A stretch of 64,000 bases of DNA from Poriferisodalis sp965116245 (GTDB taxonomy: Bacteria; Actinomycetota; Acidimicrobiia; Acidimicrobiales; Poriferisodalaceae), in assembly GCA_965116245.1 (NCBI GenBank), contig OZ220497.1, positions 1,984,001 to 2,048,000 on the forward strand, read 5' to 3'. The translations under genes and the position numbers were made by a program. Below the pieces are notes generated by a model, which was given only the letters and a program-made list of their open reading frames with translations, searched no databases and was not told the DNA's origin. Shown one piece after another: positions 28,168 to 36,533 of this stretch (positions within the stretch are counted from its first letter, which is position 1; every line of letters begins with the position of its first letter).

Positions 28168-30062
28168 TGAAGCAGCTATCCGCTCGGCTAACAGGCACCA
28201 GGCATACCGAACCAGGTGGCAGGCTCGCGACCGACCTCTCTGGAGCGGTCGCGGCTTTCGCTCTCGCCGTTGTCTTGGGCAACGTTGTCGCCGAGTTCAC
28301 CGCCTTCGAATGGTCGTTATGGGCGATCCAAGCGATCCTGGCGCTGTCGCTCGTCCTCGTGTGGGGCTACGCGGGCATCTTCAGTCTCGGCCAAGCAGCC
28401 ATCTACGGCATCGGCGGCTACACCTACGGATTCTGGGCGATCAACTTCGCCGACACCACCGGCGAAACGATCACCGCACTGTTGGTCGCCGTAATCGTCG
28501 GCGCCGCATTCGCAGCGCTGTTGGGCTATTTCATGTTCTACGGCAACGTCACCGACGTCTATGTGGCGATAATCACGTTGGCAACCAGCCTCGTCCTGTT
28601 CGCCTTCGTGAACTCGACGTCAGGCTCCGAATACCGCATCGGTGACGCTCCGTTCGGCGGGTACAACGGAATGACGCAAATCCCACGGTTGACGTGGCGG
28701 CTACTCGGCGGCGAAAGTCACCAGCTAACTCGAGTCCAGTTCCTTGTGGTGACGGTTGCGATCGGTCTGGCCATAGCAGTGACGATTCGAGTGCTTGGCC
28801 GCCGCCCCTTCGGCCGCATCGCCGCCGCGCTCCACCACAACGAACTCCGCACCGAGCTGCTCGGCTATGACGTGCGGTGGCACAAGCTCGCAGTGTTCAC
28901 GATCGGCGGAGGTATCGCCGCCCTCGCCGGCGCACTCTTCGCAGCCTGGGGCCGCTTCATTAGCCCACCCGTGTTCGAGATGGCCCCAGCAGCGCTGGTT
29001 GTGATCTGGGTGCTGGTCGGCGGCCGCAGCAGCGTGGCTGGAGCGTTCGTTGGTGTGCTCGTCGTGGAGGGTTTCTCGGCATGGTTCGGCGGTGCCAGCG
29101 GCGACAACGAGCCCATCGTTATCGGGCTCATCTTGATCGTCATCGTCCTTGCGCTACCCGGCGGAGTTGTGAAGGCCGTCATACGCGCGCTTAGGTGGGG
29201 ACGAGCACAGCTCCGGGCGGATGAGAGCGGTGCTCGCACCGACGTTGAGACCCCAGACCCGGTCACCGCACCAGTCAAGTCCATGCCTCTCGATTTGCCT
29301 CTCGAGCTGGCTCGCCTCAACGGCGATAGTCAGGGCCGCATCTCGGCCAGCGCTGTCACCAAACGCTTCGGCGGACTCACGGCAGTCAACTCGGTGACCG
29401 TGGACTTCCCTGGAACCGGTGTGTCTTGCCTGATCGGCCCCAACGGGGCTGGCAAGAGCACCCTGTTTGGGATGCTGTCAGGCCGGTTAGCCGTAACGGA
29501 GGGATCGGTCCAACTCGACAGCAAAGACGTCACCAACTGGCATCCACATCGACGGGCCAGAGCCGGGGTCGGTGTCAAGCTCCAAGTCGCAGCGGTCTAC
29601 AAGGAACTCTCGACTAGAGAAAACCTCTGGCTTGCCAGCTACGCGATGCCACGCGACCACACAGCAGCCAACTCGCGCAGCAATGAGCTCCTCGCGTGGT
29701 TGGGACTCGCAGACGACGCTGATCGCCCGGCCGAGACACTCTCGCATGGTCAACAGCAATGGCTCGAGATCGGCATGGTCGTGGCGACCGACCCCCGTGT
29801 CGTGCTCCTGGACGAGCCAACCGCAGGCATGACGCGCGAAGAAACCGAACGCACAAGCGCACTCGTAGCCCAGCTCGGGGAGCACGCAGCGGTCATCGTG
29901 GTCGAGCATGACATGGATTTCGTACGCCAACTCGATGCACCGATCACAGTTCTGCACATGGGCGAGGTTTTCCTCCAAGGCAGTTTCGACGAACTCTCCC
30001 AAGACCAGCGAATTGTCGACATCTATCTCGGACGGGAGTCCGCTCATGCTGGAACTGACTGA
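28167..30062 (+). CDS. Fused permease-ATPase (UrtC-UrtD/LivM-LivG type)
   Basis: The 631-residue chain combines the second permease (to about residue 345; LVLVWGYAGIFSLGQAAIYGIGG, contact loop LHHNELRTELLGYDV) with an ATPase (from about 390). The ATPase has GPNGAGKST near 423-431, GQQQWLEIGMVVATDP and VVLLDEPTAGMTREETER, the UrtD-like form in which LSGG is replaced by LSHGQQQ. The start is ATG 28167, overlapping the preceding stop. The 3' end overlaps the next gene by 17 bp. Separate genes are the norm; the fusion resembles the one in the importer at 9993. Confidence 0.92.
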   Translation: MKQLSARLTGTRHTEPGGRLATDLSGAVAAFALAVVLGNVVAEFTAFEWSLWAIQAILALSLVLVWGYAGIFSLGQAAIYGIGGYTYGFWAINFADTTGETITALLVAVIVGAAFAALLGYFMFYGNVTDVYVAIITLATSLVLFAFVNSTSGSEYRIGDAPFGGYNGMTQIPRLTWRLLGGESHQLTRVQFLVVTVAIGLAIAVTIRVLGRRPFGRIAAALHHNELRTELLGYDVRWHKLAVFTIGGGIAALAGALFAAWGRFISPPVFEMAPAALVVIWVLVGGRSSVAGAFVGVLVVEGFSAWFGGASGDNEPIVIGLILIVIVLALPGGVVKAVIRALRWGRAQLRADESGARTDVETPDPVTAPVKSMPLDLPLELARLNGDSQGRISASAVTKRFGGLTAVNSVTVDFPGTGVSCLIGPNGAGKSTLFGMLSGRLAVTEGSVQLDSKDVTNWHPHRRARAGVGVKLQVAAVYKELSTRENLWLASYAMPRDHTAANSRSNELLAWLGLADDADRPAETLSHGQQQWLEIGMVVATDPRVVLLDEPTAGMTREETERTSALVAQLGEHAAVIVVEHDMDFVRQLDAPITVLHMGEVFLQGSFDELSQDQRIVDIYLGRESAHAGTD

Positions 30063-30747
30063 CGTGCGCGCTGGCTACGGCTCGACCCCGGTACTCCGTG
30101 GCGTCAATCTCTCCATCGGGTCTGGCGAACGGGCGTCGATTCTGGGTCGCAACGGCGTCGGCAAGACAACGCTCATGCGAGCCATCAGCGGATCGATCCC
30201 ACTCAGCACGGGATCGATAGTGCTCAACCAATCCACGATCGGTGAACTCAAGACGTTCCGGCGTGCCCGTCTCGGGATCTCACTTGTCCCTCAAGGCCGC
30301 GACATCTTCCCCAAGCTCACCGTCGCGGAGAACCTGAGAGTCGCGGCGACCGCTAACGGCAACGGGGCAGACGACCACCTCGATGAGATCTACACCGAGT
30401 TCCCCCTCCTAGCCGAGAAACGCAAGGCTCGGGGCGGGAGCCTCTCTGGCGGGCAACAACAGATCTTGGCGTTGGCACGCGCACTCATGACCAGCCCGGA
30501 GATCCTCCTCCTCGACGAACCCTCCGAGGGCATCCAGCCATCAATCCTCGACGAGATTGTCGAGGTCATCGACAAGATCAACTACGAGCGCGGCATCAGC
30601 GTGCTACTGGTTGAGCAGAATCTGGACTTTGCGGCTCGCCTCGCACGGCGTGGACTGATCATGGAAAAGGGCGCCATCATCCACGAACTCGACACCGAAG
30701 AACTCAGCCAAGACCGAGACCTGCAGCGCAAGTACATGGCGCTGTAG
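30046..30747 (+). CDS. ABC importer ATPase, UrtE/LivF-like
   Basis: The 233-residue ATPase starts MLELTDVRAGYGSTPVLRGV at 30046 inside the end of the fusion gene. Walker A is GRNGVGKTT, the signature LSGGQQQILALARALM, Walker B LLLDEPSEGIQP. SEGIQP is typical of UrtE rather than LivF. With the ATPase half upstream it completes an amide/urea-type importer. Confidence 0.92.
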   Translation: MLELTDVRAGYGSTPVLRGVNLSIGSGERASILGRNGVGKTTLMRAISGSIPLSTGSIVLNQSTIGELKTFRRARLGISLVPQGRDIFPKLTVAENLRVAATANGNGADDHLDEIYTEFPLLAEKRKARGGSLSGGQQQILALARALMTSPEILLLDEPSEGIQPSILDEIVEVIDKINYERGISVLLVEQNLDFAARLARRGLIMEKGAIIHELDTEELSQDRDLQRKYMAL

Positions 30748-30787
30748 AGGCCAAATCCCAAAGACCACACCGCAAGGAGACAGCACC

Positions 30788-32425
30788 ATGACGCCATCGA
30801 CAGCCGCCGGGCCAACAACAACACCACTCCTCGACGAGACAATCGACGCCAACCTCCGCCGCACCGTCGAACGATTCGGCGACCGTGACGCGGTGATAGC
30901 GGTAGAACAAGACTTGCGCTACACCTACCGAGAATTTGACGCCGAGGTCGACAGACTTGCACGGGGTCTGATGGTGGCTGGCGTCGCAGTCGGCGACCGC
31001 GTCGGCATCTGGAGCCCCAACAACGCCGAATGGGTCATCCTCCAATACGCGACCGCCCGAATCGGGGCGGTGCTCGTCACCATCAACCCCGCCTATCGGC
31101 TGTCAGAGCTCGAGTACGTCCTCAACCAGTCCGGTGTGTCGCTGTTGGTGTCAGCGGAATCGTTCAACACAAGCAACTACCGGGAGATGATCGCCTCGGT
31201 CTGGAACAACGTTCCGACCTCCACCGTCGTCTACATCGAAACCCCGGACTGGGACCGACTTATCGAAGCTGGCAGCACCGTCGCCGACCAACAACTGGAC
31301 ACCCGTCGCAGCGGTCTCGGCCCCGACGACCCGATCAACATCCAGTACACGAGCGGCACAACCGGGTTCCCCAAAGGTGCCACGCTCAGCCACCGAAACA
31401 TCTTGAACAACGGCTACTTCGTCGGCGAAGCGTGCGGCTACACAGAACAGGACCGAGTGTGCATCCCGGTGCCCTTCTATCACTGCTTCGGGATGGTGCT
31501 CGGCAACCTCGCCTGCACCACCCACGGTGCCGCCATTGTTATTCCCACCGCAGGGTTCGACGCGGCGGCAACACTTCGAGCTTGTGAGCGGGAGCGATGC
31601 ACCAGCCTCTACGGCGTCCCGACCATGTTCATCGCCGAGCTCGCTGAACCGGACCTAGACAACTACAACCTCACATCGCTACGGACGGGGATCATGGCTG
31701 GCTCACCTTGCCCGATCGAGGTCATGAAACAGGTCGTGGACCGCATGAACATGAGCGAGGTCACCATTGCCTATGGCATGACCGAAACGTCGCCAGTATC
31801 CACTCAAACGTCGGCCACCGACTCGCTCGATAAGCGAGTCTCGACCGTGGGGCGGGCTCATCCCCACGTGGAGATCAAAATCATCGACCCTGACACCGGG
31901 GCCATCGTGCCTCGCGGGACCGGCGGCGAGTTCATGACCCGCGGCTACTCGGTCATGTTGGGCTACTGGAACGACGACGAGCGCACCGCGGAAGCCATCG
32001 ATACCGAGGGCTGGATGCACACCGGCGACCTGGCAGAAATGGACGACGACGGATACGTGAACATCGTCGGGCGGATAAAAGACATGATCATCCGCGGCGG
32101 CGAGAACATATATCCCCGTGAGATCGAAGAGTTCCTCTACACCCACCCCGACATCGTCGAGGTCCAAGTAATCGGTGTCCCCGACCTCAAATATGGCGAA
32201 CAGGTCGCAGCGTGGGTCCAGCTCGTCGAGGGTGCCTCGGTAACCCCCGAAGACGTCAGGGAGTATTGCCGGGGCCAGATCGCTCACTACAAGGTGCCGC
32301 GCTATGTGATCTTCGTCGACGAGTTCCCGATGACCATCACCGGCAAGATCCAGAAGTACGTGATGCGCCAGCACACGATCGACCGGCTCGGGCTCCAAGA
32401 CGCAGCCAATGTCGCTAACGCCTAG
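30788..32425 (+). CDS. Acyl-CoA ligase (AMP-forming, fatty-acyl-CoA synthetase-like)
   Basis: The 545-residue enzyme activates a carboxylic acid with ATP and CoA. Motifs in order: YTSGTTGFPKGATLSH (AMP-binding P-loop), AYGMTETSPVSTQT, GRIKDMIIRGGENIYPREIEE (hinge), and the C-terminal lysine in MTITGKIQKYVMR. No signal peptide. Placed after the amidase and importer genes it probably handles the acid freed from the amide, then feeds the dehydrogenase 70 bp downstream. Chain length preference is unknown. Confidence 0.93.
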   Translation: MTPSTAAGPTTTPLLDETIDANLRRTVERFGDRDAVIAVEQDLRYTYREFDAEVDRLARGLMVAGVAVGDRVGIWSPNNAEWVILQYATARIGAVLVTINPAYRLSELEYVLNQSGVSLLVSAESFNTSNYREMIASVWNNVPTSTVVYIETPDWDRLIEAGSTVADQQLDTRRSGLGPDDPINIQYTSGTTGFPKGATLSHRNILNNGYFVGEACGYTEQDRVCIPVPFYHCFGMVLGNLACTTHGAAIVIPTAGFDAAATLRACERERCTSLYGVPTMFIAELAEPDLDNYNLTSLRTGIMAGSPCPIEVMKQVVDRMNMSEVTIAYGMTETSPVSTQTSATDSLDKRVSTVGRAHPHVEIKIIDPDTGAIVPRGTGGEFMTRGYSVMLGYWNDDERTAEAIDTEGWMHTGDLAEMDDDGYVNIVGRIKDMIIRGGENIYPREIEEFLYTHPDIVEVQVIGVPDLKYGEQVAAWVQLVEGASVTPEDVREYCRGQIAHYKVPRYVIFVDEFPMTITGKIQKYVMRQHTIDRLGLQDAANVANA

Positions 32426-32495
32426 CCGCCGCCACCATGGCCGCCGCAACACCCAACCCTTACATCACCGCCTACGAAGAGGAGAGTCTTGAACC

Positions 32496-33653
32496 GTGAA
32501 CTCCTTCACTGTCGCTGAAGAGCACGAAGCCTTCCGCAAGGTGGTCCGCGACTTCGCAGCCGCTGAGATCGCCCCGCATGCCGAGGCGTGGGACCGAGAC
32601 CACACCTTCCCAACCGAAACCGTGAAGGCGATGGGTGACCTCGGCCTGTTTGGGCTGGTGCTACCCGAGGAGTACGGCGGCGCTGACGCTGACCTCACGA
32701 CCCTATGCATCGCAATAGAAGAGATCGGGCGCGTTGACCAGTCGATGGGCATCACCCTCGAAGCAGCCGTCAGCCTAGGCGCGAAACCCATCGCCGACTA
32801 CGGCACAGACGAACAAAAAGCCCGCTACCTGCCCGATCTGGCCACGGGACAACGGCTCGCCGGGTTCGGGCTGACCGAACCCGATGGCGGGTCCGACGCC
32901 GGGGCAACCAAGACCCGAGCCGAACTAGATTCCAGCGGCTCTGACCCGGAATGGGTGATAAACGGCGCGAAGACCTTCATCACCAACTCCGGGACCGACA
33001 TCACGAGCCTGGTGACTGTGACCGCCCAAACCAGTGCCGGGATCTCCTCCATCATCGTCCCCTCGGGCACACCGGGATTCGTTGTCGAACCGGCCTACCG
33101 CAAGATGGGTTGGCACGTGTCCGATACCCACGGCCTCGTGTTTGACGATTGCCGAGTCCCCGAGGCGAACATTCTTGGTGCTCCAGGCCGGGGCTTCCAC
33201 CAGTTCCTGGCCACCCTTGACGACGGCCGAATCGCGATCGCCGCTCTCGCTGTCGGACTCATTCAGGCCTGCCTCGACGAATGCACCGCCTACGCACAGC
33301 AACGCCACGCCTTCGGCAAACCGATCTCGAGCTACCAGGCCGTCGCCTTCAAGTGCGCCGACATGGCGGTAGCGGCGGAAACAGCCCGGCTCGTCACCTA
33401 TGCCGCTGCCGCACGTCGCGACGCCGGATTGCCATTCAAGAAGCAAGCAGCAATTGCCAAGCTGTACACCACCGAGGCCGCTGTCGCGGCGACACGCGAG
33501 GCCACCCAGATCTTCGGTGGATACGGATTCATCGACGAGACACCCGTCGCCCGCTTCTACCGGGACGCCAAGATCCTCGAGATCGGCGAGGGAACCAGCG
33601 AGATCCAGCGGATGGTGATCGGCCGAGAGCTGGGATTCAAGACCTCTACCTAG
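32496..33653 (+). CDS. Acyl-CoA dehydrogenase
   Basis: The 385-residue flavoprotein introduces a 2,3-double bond into acyl-CoA. Evidence: FGLTEPDGGSDAGATKT (FAD/substrate loop), FGKPISSYQAVAFKCADM, TQIFGGYGFIDETPVARFYRDAKILEI split across the core, and the catalytic Glu in GEGTSEIQRMVIGREL. Start is GTG 32496. It follows the ligase gene in the same direction and probably performs the first beta-oxidation step on its product. Confidence 0.94.
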   Translation: MNSFTVAEEHEAFRKVVRDFAAAEIAPHAEAWDRDHTFPTETVKAMGDLGLFGLVLPEEYGGADADLTTLCIAIEEIGRVDQSMGITLEAAVSLGAKPIADYGTDEQKARYLPDLATGQRLAGFGLTEPDGGSDAGATKTRAELDSSGSDPEWVINGAKTFITNSGTDITSLVTVTAQTSAGISSIIVPSGTPGFVVEPAYRKMGWHVSDTHGLVFDDCRVPEANILGAPGRGFHQFLATLDDGRIAIAALAVGLIQACLDECTAYAQQRHAFGKPISSYQAVAFKCADMAVAAETARLVTYAAAARRDAGLPFKKQAAIAKLYTTEAAVAATREATQIFGGYGFIDETPVARFYRDAKILEIGEGTSEIQRMVIGRELGFKTST

Positions 33654-33763
33654 TCGGGTACCAGATCGTCGAGGTCCGTTGCGATGGCTCGTTCGTTGTG
33701 ACCAAGCGCCTCAACGCGAGGGCTTGATAACCATCGAAACGACGCCCGAAGCGTCAGTCTAAG

Positions 33764-33792
33764 CTGACAGATCCGGTCATGGTTGCTACAGT
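33764..33792 (+). promoter_or_regulatory. Promoter of the arsR-sensor operon
   Basis: CTGACA (33764-33769) and TACAGT (33787-33792) are 17 bp apart and the -10 ends 6 nt before the ATG at 33799, consistent with a leaderless transcript. The AAGCTGACAGAT part is also found in the direct repeats at 47811 and 55342. Confidence 0.6.
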
Positions 33793-33798
33793 TGAAGC

Positions 33799-34149
33799 AT
33801 GACCAGAGACCTTCCGTTTGGCGCCCTTGCTGACCCCGTCCGACGGGAAATCCTGGCCGTACTCGCCGAGAATGGCGAGTGCAACGCAGGCTCAATAACA
33901 GAATCCATCGACAGCGTTGGCCGCACAGCAGTCTCAATGCACCTCAAAGTGCTCCTCAACGCCGGACTCGTCAACTCCCGAAGGAGTGGCCGCTACCACC
34001 TGTTTTCCGTTCGACCTGACGGCGCGGCACAAGACGTCATCCAGACCCTTCAGAGCCTTTTCGACACCTCGCTTACAGACCTAGAACAGAGCACCATCCC
34101 AACCGCGAAAGAAGCACAAGGCCCCGACGACGCCCGTGGAGTCGGCTAA
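33799..34149 (+). CDS. ArsR-family transcriptional regulator
   Basis: The 116-residue protein is a small winged helix: LADPVRREILAVLAENGECN, AGSITESIDSVGRTAVSMHL, KVLLNAGLVNSRRSGRYHLF. No metal-binding Cys cluster (ELCVCDL-type) is present, so it is not an obvious metal sensor. ArsR proteins of this subgroup are often encoded with an SRPBCC protein, as here: its stop overlaps the next start by one base. It follows the acyl-CoA genes and may control the amide locus. Confidence 0.88.
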   Translation: MTRDLPFGALADPVRREILAVLAENGECNAGSITESIDSVGRTAVSMHLKVLLNAGLVNSRRSGRYHLFSVRPDGAAQDVIQTLQSLFDTSLTDLEQSTIPTAKEAQGPDDARGVG

Positions 34150-35585
34150 TGGGCTCGGTCACGATCTGGTCTGAGCGTCACATCGACGCATCGCCGAGTT
34201 CCCTGTTCGCGACGCTGGCCAACGGCCCCCAAGGCGGCTGGCTCTTCAAGGGAACATGTGACACCGTCGAACAAGGTGCGGTGATCACACTGCACCTACC
34301 AATCGACGGTGACGAACACCAGCCAATCGAACTCCTCGGCCGCGTCCGCAACGTCACCCCACCCGTGCGAATCGAAATCGTCCACCACCAACCATGGGAA
34401 GGACGACTCGTCATACGCCTCGACGCCGACAATCGCGGCGGTACCCGGGTCCGCCTCATCGGTGAAGTCGACGAGCAAAGCCTCGAATGGCTCATGCGTC
34501 GTCGCGGTCACCACGTCGCCGACAACGACGCCTCATACTTCCGAGTCGGCCTTCTCACCAGCAAGACGGGACCTGCCAGCGTATTCGCCGAAGCGACCGA
34601 GTACGCGGCGAGAATGGCTGTAGACGAGATCAACGACGCAGGCGGCATCCGCGACCAACCCGTCGGGCTCCTAGTAGGTGATGACGCCACCGAGCCAGCC
34701 GTCGGCGTCAGCGAAGCACGGCGGCTTGTCCAGGCTGGCTGCCGCGTGATCCTCGCCACGACCACATCGGCCACCTTCGCCCAAGCAGCCCACCACCTTC
34801 GAGGAAGTGGCGTACCTCTCGTCCACACCCCAATGAACGAAGGCGGTGTAAGCGACGAACACTGCATCCGCCTCGGAGAACGCCCAGCCGAACAACTACT
34901 CGCTGCATGCCCAACCATGGAACAAACCGGATCTCGACGCTGGTATCTAGCAGGAAATGACTACGTCTGGCCCCGCGCGGTCCACTATGCCGCCCGCGCA
35001 GTACTTCCCGCTAACTCAGGCCGGATCGTCGGCGAAGCCTACGCCCCACTCGGCACCCGAGACTTCTCAGCGATCATTGACAAGATTCAAGCCTCGAAGG
35101 CAGACACCATCTTGTCGACCTTCGTCGGTGCAGACCTCGTAGCGTTCGAACGACAGTGCTTCGAGGCCGGATTACGGACCCGCACAAGGTCACTCGCCCC
35201 CGCACTTGACGAACCAACCCGCGAACGCATCGGCGACTCAGCGGCCATCGGCACCATCGGCGTAGCCCGCTACTTCCCCGAAGCTCAAGGCGCCGCCAAC
35301 GCCGATTTCGCCGCCCGCTACAACAGCCTGTACGGCGACTTTGCTCCAGCCCTCTCGAGCATCTCCCAGTCGGTCTACGACGCTTTGCACCTCGTCACCT
35401 GCGCAGCCAACCGCCAACCACCTGACGAACCAGCCGTCCTGTCGAGTTCGATCCACCAAGAACTCAACCGTCGGCGCGCCAGTAATTCCGGTCACACGTC
35501 GCGTCAACGGATCTCAGGGGACCTCTACGTCGCAACTTCGGTCACCGGAGGATTTGATCTCGCCCGCGCACCGGTGGCAATCTGA
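34149..35585 (+). CDS. SRPBCC domain fused to an AmiC-like amide-binding domain (putative cytoplasmic sensor)
   Basis: The 478-residue protein has no signal peptide or membrane segment. Residues 1 to ~120 are an SRPBCC (Hsp90-activator-like) fold: SERHIDASPSSLFATLANGP, GRVRNVTPPVRIEIVHHQPW, GGTRVRLIGEVDEQ. From ~131 (FRVGLLTSKTGPASVFAEAT) to the end is a PBP type 1 domain with landmarks of AmiC, the cytoplasmic amide sensor of Pseudomonas: WYLAGNDYVWPRAVHYAARA, GEAYAPLGTRDFSAIIDKIQ, KADTILSTFVGADLVAFERQ. It is coupled to an ArsR gene and lies downstream of an amidase and amide-type importer. I infer that amide binding is passed through the SRPBCC domain to ArsR. Confidence 0.85.
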   Translation: MGSVTIWSERHIDASPSSLFATLANGPQGGWLFKGTCDTVEQGAVITLHLPIDGDEHQPIELLGRVRNVTPPVRIEIVHHQPWEGRLVIRLDADNRGGTRVRLIGEVDEQSLEWLMRRRGHHVADNDASYFRVGLLTSKTGPASVFAEATEYAARMAVDEINDAGGIRDQPVGLLVGDDATEPAVGVSEARRLVQAGCRVILATTTSATFAQAAHHLRGSGVPLVHTPMNEGGVSDEHCIRLGERPAEQLLAACPTMEQTGSRRWYLAGNDYVWPRAVHYAARAVLPANSGRIVGEAYAPLGTRDFSAIIDKIQASKADTILSTFVGADLVAFERQCFEAGLRTRTRSLAPALDEPTRERIGDSAAIGTIGVARYFPEAQGAANADFAARYNSLYGDFAPALSSISQSVYDALHLVTCAANRQPPDEPAVLSSSIHQELNRRRASNSGHTSRQRISGDLYVATSVTGGFDLARAPVAI

Positions 35586-35653
35586 CGGCACTGACCAAGG
35601 CACAGCACGCCGACATGTCAGCCTTGATTGACGTAATGAGTTGCTGCGGCTAC

Positions 35654-35671
35654 CTTGACTTATATGTCAAG
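35654..35671. promoter_or_regulatory. Inverted repeat at the start of the luxR-type gene
   Basis: CTTGAC-TTATAT-GTCAAG is a perfect 6-bp inverted repeat that includes the ATG at 35664. A regulator bound here would block expression, which suggests autoregulation. Confidence 0.45.
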
Positions 35672-36377
35672 CATTGTTGACGCGTCAGAGTTGTCGGACT
35701 TGCACGCTGAATGCAAGTCGCCTGCTGCTGATGGCCTGCCAGCCGCACAGGGTGAACCTGTCGCGTCGGTTTTGGTCGTAGACAGCCACCCGATCGTCGT
35801 TGAGGGCGTACGCCATCTACTGGACGCCGCAGCCGACCTCGCTATTGTGGGATCCGCATCGTGTCGCCAAGATGCCCTGGCAGCAGCAGAAGCACTACAG
35901 CCAGATCTAATCGTCCTGGACGTTGAACTCGGAGCAGAACTTGAACCGTTGCTGGTTCGCTCGCTTCTTCTGGTTGCTCCTGAGGCACAGATCGTTGTTC
36001 ACACCGCAGTAGAAGTCGCAGAACCGCTACGGGCCAGCTTGGCGTGCGGGGCCAGCGCGGTCGTCGCGAAATACGGGCAAGATCTCGTGCCGACGCTCCG
36101 TCGGGTACTTGCTGGCGGAGACATCGATGGTTGCGCCGAGCATGAGCCGCCCTCGATCCGAACTGGCGAAGGCGCTGGGATATATGAGTCGCTCACGATA
36201 CGTGAATACGAGATCCTCTGCGTGATAGCACTAGGAAGAACCAGCGCCGAGGCGGCGAGTGAGCTTCACCTCGCGACGAACACGGTTCGGAGCTACACCC
36301 AAACCCTGCTGAAGAAGCTGCACGCACGCAACCGCATCGAAGCAGTAGCCATCGCCCGGAGACTCCGGATCCTCTGA
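35664..36377 (+). CDS. NarL/LuxR-type response regulator
   Basis: The 237-residue protein has a receiver domain (ASVLVVDSHPIVVEGVRHLL, phospho-acceptor Asp near residue 86 in DLIVLDVELG) and a C-terminal LuxR helix-turn-helix (SLTIREYEILCVIALGRTSAEAASELHLATNTVRSYTQTLLKKLHARNRIEAVA). The conserved receiver Lys appears as VVAKYG. ATG 35664 is preferred over TTG 35655. No kinase gene is adjacent, so the input is unknown. It may add a second layer of control to the amide locus upstream or the ester locus downstream. Confidence 0.9.
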   Translation: MSSIVDASELSDLHAECKSPAADGLPAAQGEPVASVLVVDSHPIVVEGVRHLLDAAADLAIVGSASCRQDALAAAEALQPDLIVLDVELGAELEPLLVRSLLLVAPEAQIVVHTAVEVAEPLRASLACGASAVVAKYGQDLVPTLRRVLAGGDIDGCAEHEPPSIRTGEGAGIYESLTIREYEILCVIALGRTSAEAASELHLATNTVRSYTQTLLKKLHARNRIEAVAIARRLRIL

Positions 36378-36533
36378 ACTGGTCTCCACGTCAGCAAACT
36401 CGGCGGGGAATGAGTTGACGCTACCTCCCTGAAGACGCAGTCCAGGCAGACAGTACGTCACTATGTACGACGCCAAGCACCGGCGGAGCGATCTACAGTA
36501 GACACTCGTCAAGAGCTTCAGACTGGGGGAATC

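Noticed and set aside
30662..32452. Long minus-strand frames opposite the acyl-CoA ligase
   Set aside because: The ligase has every expected motif on the plus strand; the opposite frames have none.
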